NCBI GenBank assembly: GCA_910588405.1
Contig: CAJUPT010000008.1
Location: forward strand, 1 to 64,000
DNA length: 64,000 nucleotides
Origin: an uncultured Lachnospiraceae bacterium
Lineage (GTDB): Bacteria > Bacillota > Clostridia > Lachnospirales > Lachnospiraceae
Direction: 5' to 3'
Below, piece by piece: positions 61,913 to 64,000 of the stretch. Position numbers and translations under genes: made by a program. Positions within the stretch are counted from its first letter, which is position 1; every line of letters begins with the position of its first letter. The notes beneath the pieces were generated by a model. It had not been told where the DNA came from. It searched no databases and worked only from the letters and a program-made list of their open reading frames with translations.

Positions 61913-62554
61913 CTACGTATGACTTATTTCACTTACCATAGATTTCAATAAATTACCAATCTCTTTATAATAAATATCATTACCTGTCTCGCTAAGATGG
62001 ATTCCATCTTCTTGGGTAAAGTCAGATATAGTTCTACATCCTAATTCAACTAATTTCATCATTGTTTTATAAATATCTACAAACCTCACTTTTTTACAAT
62101 CAGAAGCAACCTTTCTGATAACTGCATTATATAATTCATTACTTTGATTATAAGTGATATCCGTACCAGACATTAAATCCTTTCTAGGTGAAGGGTGATT
62201 AGTATGTACTATTACCTCTCTCACGCCGAATGTGAATGCTCTATTTATTATCTCTTTCATATTTACTTCAAAACCTTGCGGAGATACTCTTGGAACACCT
62301 TTATCAGTCAACCAATAGTTACAATCATTCAACCCAAATGTTACAATCAAAAAATCGACAGCGTGCGATTGAATATCGAACGGCATTCTTTCTAAAGCCA
62401 TCCTCGTCGTATTACCATTGACAGACGGATTTTGAATTAATACTTTTTGGCCTCCATCATTAAGTAAATTTCCAATTTTCGTAACCCAGTTTTTTTCAAT
62501 TGATATACCCTGTCCAAAGCTTATGGAATCACCAAAAAAATAAATATTAATCAT
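61913..62554 (-). CDS. SGNH/GDSL hydrolase
   Basis: A 213-residue esterase-type hydrolase with the four SGNH blocks: Ser10 in FFGDSISFG, Gly in NPSVNGNTT, Asn in TFGLNDCNYW, and the Asp-His pair in EDGIHLSETG. There is no signal peptide or membrane segment, so it is cytosolic. Its first eight bases overlap the end of the formyltransferase gene. Deacylation of a sugar intermediate, or acyl transfer to it, is the likely role in this amino-sugar cluster. Confidence 0.87.
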   Translation of the reverse strand: MINIYFFGDSISFGQGISIEKNWVTKIGNLLNDGGQKVLIQNPSVNGNTTRMALERMPFDIQSHAVDFLIVTFGLNDCNYWLTDKGVPRVSPQGFEVNMKEIINRAFTFGVREVIVHTNHPSPRKDLMSGTDITYNQSNELYNAVIRKVASDCKKVRFVDIYKTMMKLVELGCRTISDFTQEDGIHLSETGNDIYYKEIGNLLKSMVSEISHT

Positions 62555-63314
62555 CTCTTACCTCCGGTTCTATATAATATTTACAATTATTGATTTTAAA
62601 ATATGCTTTTTCGAATGGCGGGAAATAAAAAGCTCTCGCTTTTGTTTCTACTTCTCTTACATCTCCTGTATCACTTATTTCGCGCTTTCCATCAATAGAA
62701 TGCCTGTCATAAAAAACCGGAGTACCCACCAAGCGATGCCTAGGAATTGTTTTGCCACTATCCAACAAATCCACAAACGATTTAAATGATTGAACTCCAA
62801 GATTAACAGCTTTGCAATATAACGAATATGCCGTATCATTATTATTAATATCAAAAGTCGGCATTATTATATAATCTCCAGTATCCACCTCTTTTTGCAT
62901 AAAATGAAGTGTAATACCATACTTGATATCATGATTTAAAATTGCATGATTGAATGTAAAATTACCCTGATAAGCTGGCAAAATTGCCAAATGAAGATTT
63001 ACTGCGTTTCCTTTCACCAATTCCAGAGTTTCTTCATCTACTATCCAATTATGACCAACAGATATAAGAAAATTAATATTATTGTCGGAAATACATTTAC
63101 GAATATCATATATATTTCTTTTTATATTGCTAATAAAAGGCACTCTATTTCTTTCGGCATATTCGTACCCCGCATTACTTCCCCACCATACACTTTCTTT
63201 CAATGGATTTGAAACAACCGCTGAAATATTGATGTTTGAACCAACAGCATCTGATAATATCTTCAAACATTTTTCTCCGATAGGTTTCTGACCCAAATAC
63301 ATTATATTGTACAT
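62547..63314 (-). CDS. Formyltransferase family protein (sugar N-formyltransferase-like)
   Basis: A 255-residue formyl-transfer enzyme with the core of the methionyl-tRNA formyltransferase family: Asn and His of the catalytic set in NLHLAILPAYQG, and Asp in KEVDTGDYI. The protein is shorter than Fmt and lacks its C-terminal tRNA-binding domain, as in sugar N-formyltransferases, which use formyl-tetrahydrofolate on an amino sugar. A DegT aminotransferase encoded downstream could supply the amine. AGGG lies nine bases before the ATG. The 77-bp gap upstream has no gene I can support. Confidence 0.83.
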   Translation of the reverse strand: MYNIMYLGQKPIGEKCLKILSDAVGSNINISAVVSNPLKESVWWGSNAGYEYAERNRVPFISNIKRNIYDIRKCISDNNINFLISVGHNWIVDEETLELVKGNAVNLHLAILPAYQGNFTFNHAILNHDIKYGITLHFMQKEVDTGDYIIMPTFDINNNDTAYSLYCKAVNLGVQSFKSFVDLLDSGKTIPRHRLVGTPVFYDRHSIDGKREISDTGDVREVETKARAFYFPPFEKAYFKINNCKYYIEPEVRDD

Positions 63315-63391
63315 AACTAAATCCCTGCTTCTTTAATCTATAGCCTTCATCCGTGTAAGGAAACACGATTTTTCCTTCATACATTTATTTC

Positions 63392-63891
63392 TTATGTCTT
63401 ATTATTTATTGTTTTAACTATCCTAGCCGGCACTCCCGCCACAATAACATTTTCTGGTACATCTTTTGTCACCACTGCTCCTGCTGCAACGATAGAATTA
63501 TTCCCAATTTTAACTTTTTGTAAAATAATAGCATTTGATCCTATCCATACATTATTTCCAATTACTATATCCCCATGAGTCAAGTTACCATAATAATGCT
63601 CTTTTCCTATTTCATGTCCTGACGTAGTAATAATCACGTTATTGGCAATCTGACACCAATTTCCTATAATAATTTTAGATTTTTCTGAAGCTCGTAAAGT
63701 GACTCTTTCACTTATATGAGCATGTGCTCCCAAATATATATTATATGGATACACAAAGGACACTTCAGGATATATCATAATGTCTTCCGCTACCCCCCCC
63801 CCAACAATTTTTCTTTTTGATATTTTACCATACATTCATTAAAATATGTTTTTATCTTCATATAAATCTTTCCAATAAAAATATTCGCCAT
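63392..63891 (-). CDS. Hexapeptide acyltransferase, phase-variable, presently out of frame
   Basis: The likely start (ATG with GAGG eight bases upstream) gives [17 protein letters not shown] to KEKLL, then a run of ten G and a TAG. The acyltransferase part ([57 protein letters not shown]) is in another frame and would join with 8 or 11 G to give about 166 residues. A second ATG (63835) is in frame with that part at ten G, but has no ribosome site and gives an odd leader, so I regard it as accidental. If it were used, the protein would be ON now. The domain resembles sugar O-acetyltransferases of the WcaF type. Confidence 0.78.
63793..63802 (-). repeat. Poly-G tract of 10 in the WcaF-like acyltransferase gene
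   Basis: Ten C on the plus strand lie after about codon 30. At ten G the frame from the best start meets TAG directly after the tract; 8 or 11 G would be ON. Confidence 0.8.
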
Positions 63892-63920
63892 ATTCTATTC
63901 CTCTCGAAAAATTATGGTTA

Positions 63921-64000
63921 TTATCTCAAAGTATTTAAACGATCTTTTAAATGCAACAAAATATCATAACTTTTCAATTCTAAGTTCAAAAACCTTTTTG
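63921..64000 (-). CDS. 3' end of a gene running off the window
   Basis: The last 26 codons of a minus-strand gene are seen, ending LELKSYDILLHLKDRLNTLR and TAA, 29 bp before the start of the phase-variable acyltransferase gene. The tail is helical and charged; it is too short to name. Confidence 0.45.
   Translation of the reverse strand, partial: KRFLNLELKSYDILLHLKDRLNTLR

Noticed and set aside
63175-63384. A 69-codon minus-strand frame overlapping the formyltransferase gene
   Set aside because: It overlaps most of the well-supported formyltransferase start in another frame, and becomes Cys- and Arg-rich inside it.
1-64000. CRISPR arrays, prophage or integrative-element modules, rRNA
   Set aside because: No regularly spaced repeats, no phage structural or integrase genes, no rRNA-like sequence was seen.

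Overview
The window looks like a chromosomal segment of a Gram-positive gut-type clostridium, most likely a Lachnospiraceae (Clostridium cluster XIVa) relative. This rests on the gene complement (paired FeoA proteins with FeoB and a tiny Cys-rich Feo partner, a DtxR-family regulator, EpsG-type polymerase, DUF6077-like membrane proteins, an aldo/keto reductase with a ferredoxin tail, many strong AGGAGG ribosome sites). No species can be named from the sequence alone. Nearly everything from 0.5 to 48.7 kb is on the minus strand.

Layout. 0-10 kb is core metabolism: glutamate synthase (gltD, gltB), HPr and acetate kinase sharing a terminator, and an aldo/keto reductase whose promoter carries a textbook MerR-type operator next to a merR gene; an orphan pseG-like gene follows. 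12.0-16.3 kb is an iron module: feoA-feoA-feoB plus a 43-aa Cys-rich Feo protein, a short DtxR-type repressor with a Cys-containing (iron-type) metal site, and a DUF2325 gene. The feo operon and the DUF2325 gene both carry tandem copies of the same 16-bp dyad, so they look like one regulon. 16.3-18.3 kb holds a PNPOx-like gene, a CPBP protease and tRNA-Arg(ACG) with its own promoter and terminator.

18.3-36 kb is a Wzx/EpsG-type exopolysaccharide operon: a chain-length (Wzz-like) protein, an initiating polyprenyl-phosphate sugar transferase, many glycosyltransferases and hexapeptide acyltransferases (one three-domain fusion), polymerase, flippase and a membrane SGNH hydrolase. 36-48.7 kb is a second, ABC-exporter glycan module (Wzm/Wzt, a methyltransferase, a 1,030-residue bifunctional glycosyltransferase, large membrane proteins) with its own promoter. 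A decayed gene fragment lies between the two modules. 48.7-50.3 kb is a scar region with a headless LysR gene.

50.3-64 kb is accessory DNA, visibly AT-rich after about 54.5 kb: two P-loop ATPases of mobile-type families, an IS element with intact ends and a 7-bp target duplication but a frameshifted transposase, a small unrecognised operon of a JAMM-motif metalloprotease with a 59-aa four-cysteine protein and a membrane protein, a 160-bp MITE, and an amino-sugar modification cluster (DegT aminotransferase, formyltransferase, SGNH hydrolase, hexapeptide acyltransferases). Three genes in this last cluster each contain a long poly-G tract (10, 13 and 10 G) close to the 5' end. In all three the full-length frame is off by one base at the present tract length, while the start and stop codons line up if the tract changes by one. 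This is the sequence signature of slipped-strand phase variation and is the most interesting feature of the window; homopolymer sequencing error is the main alternative.
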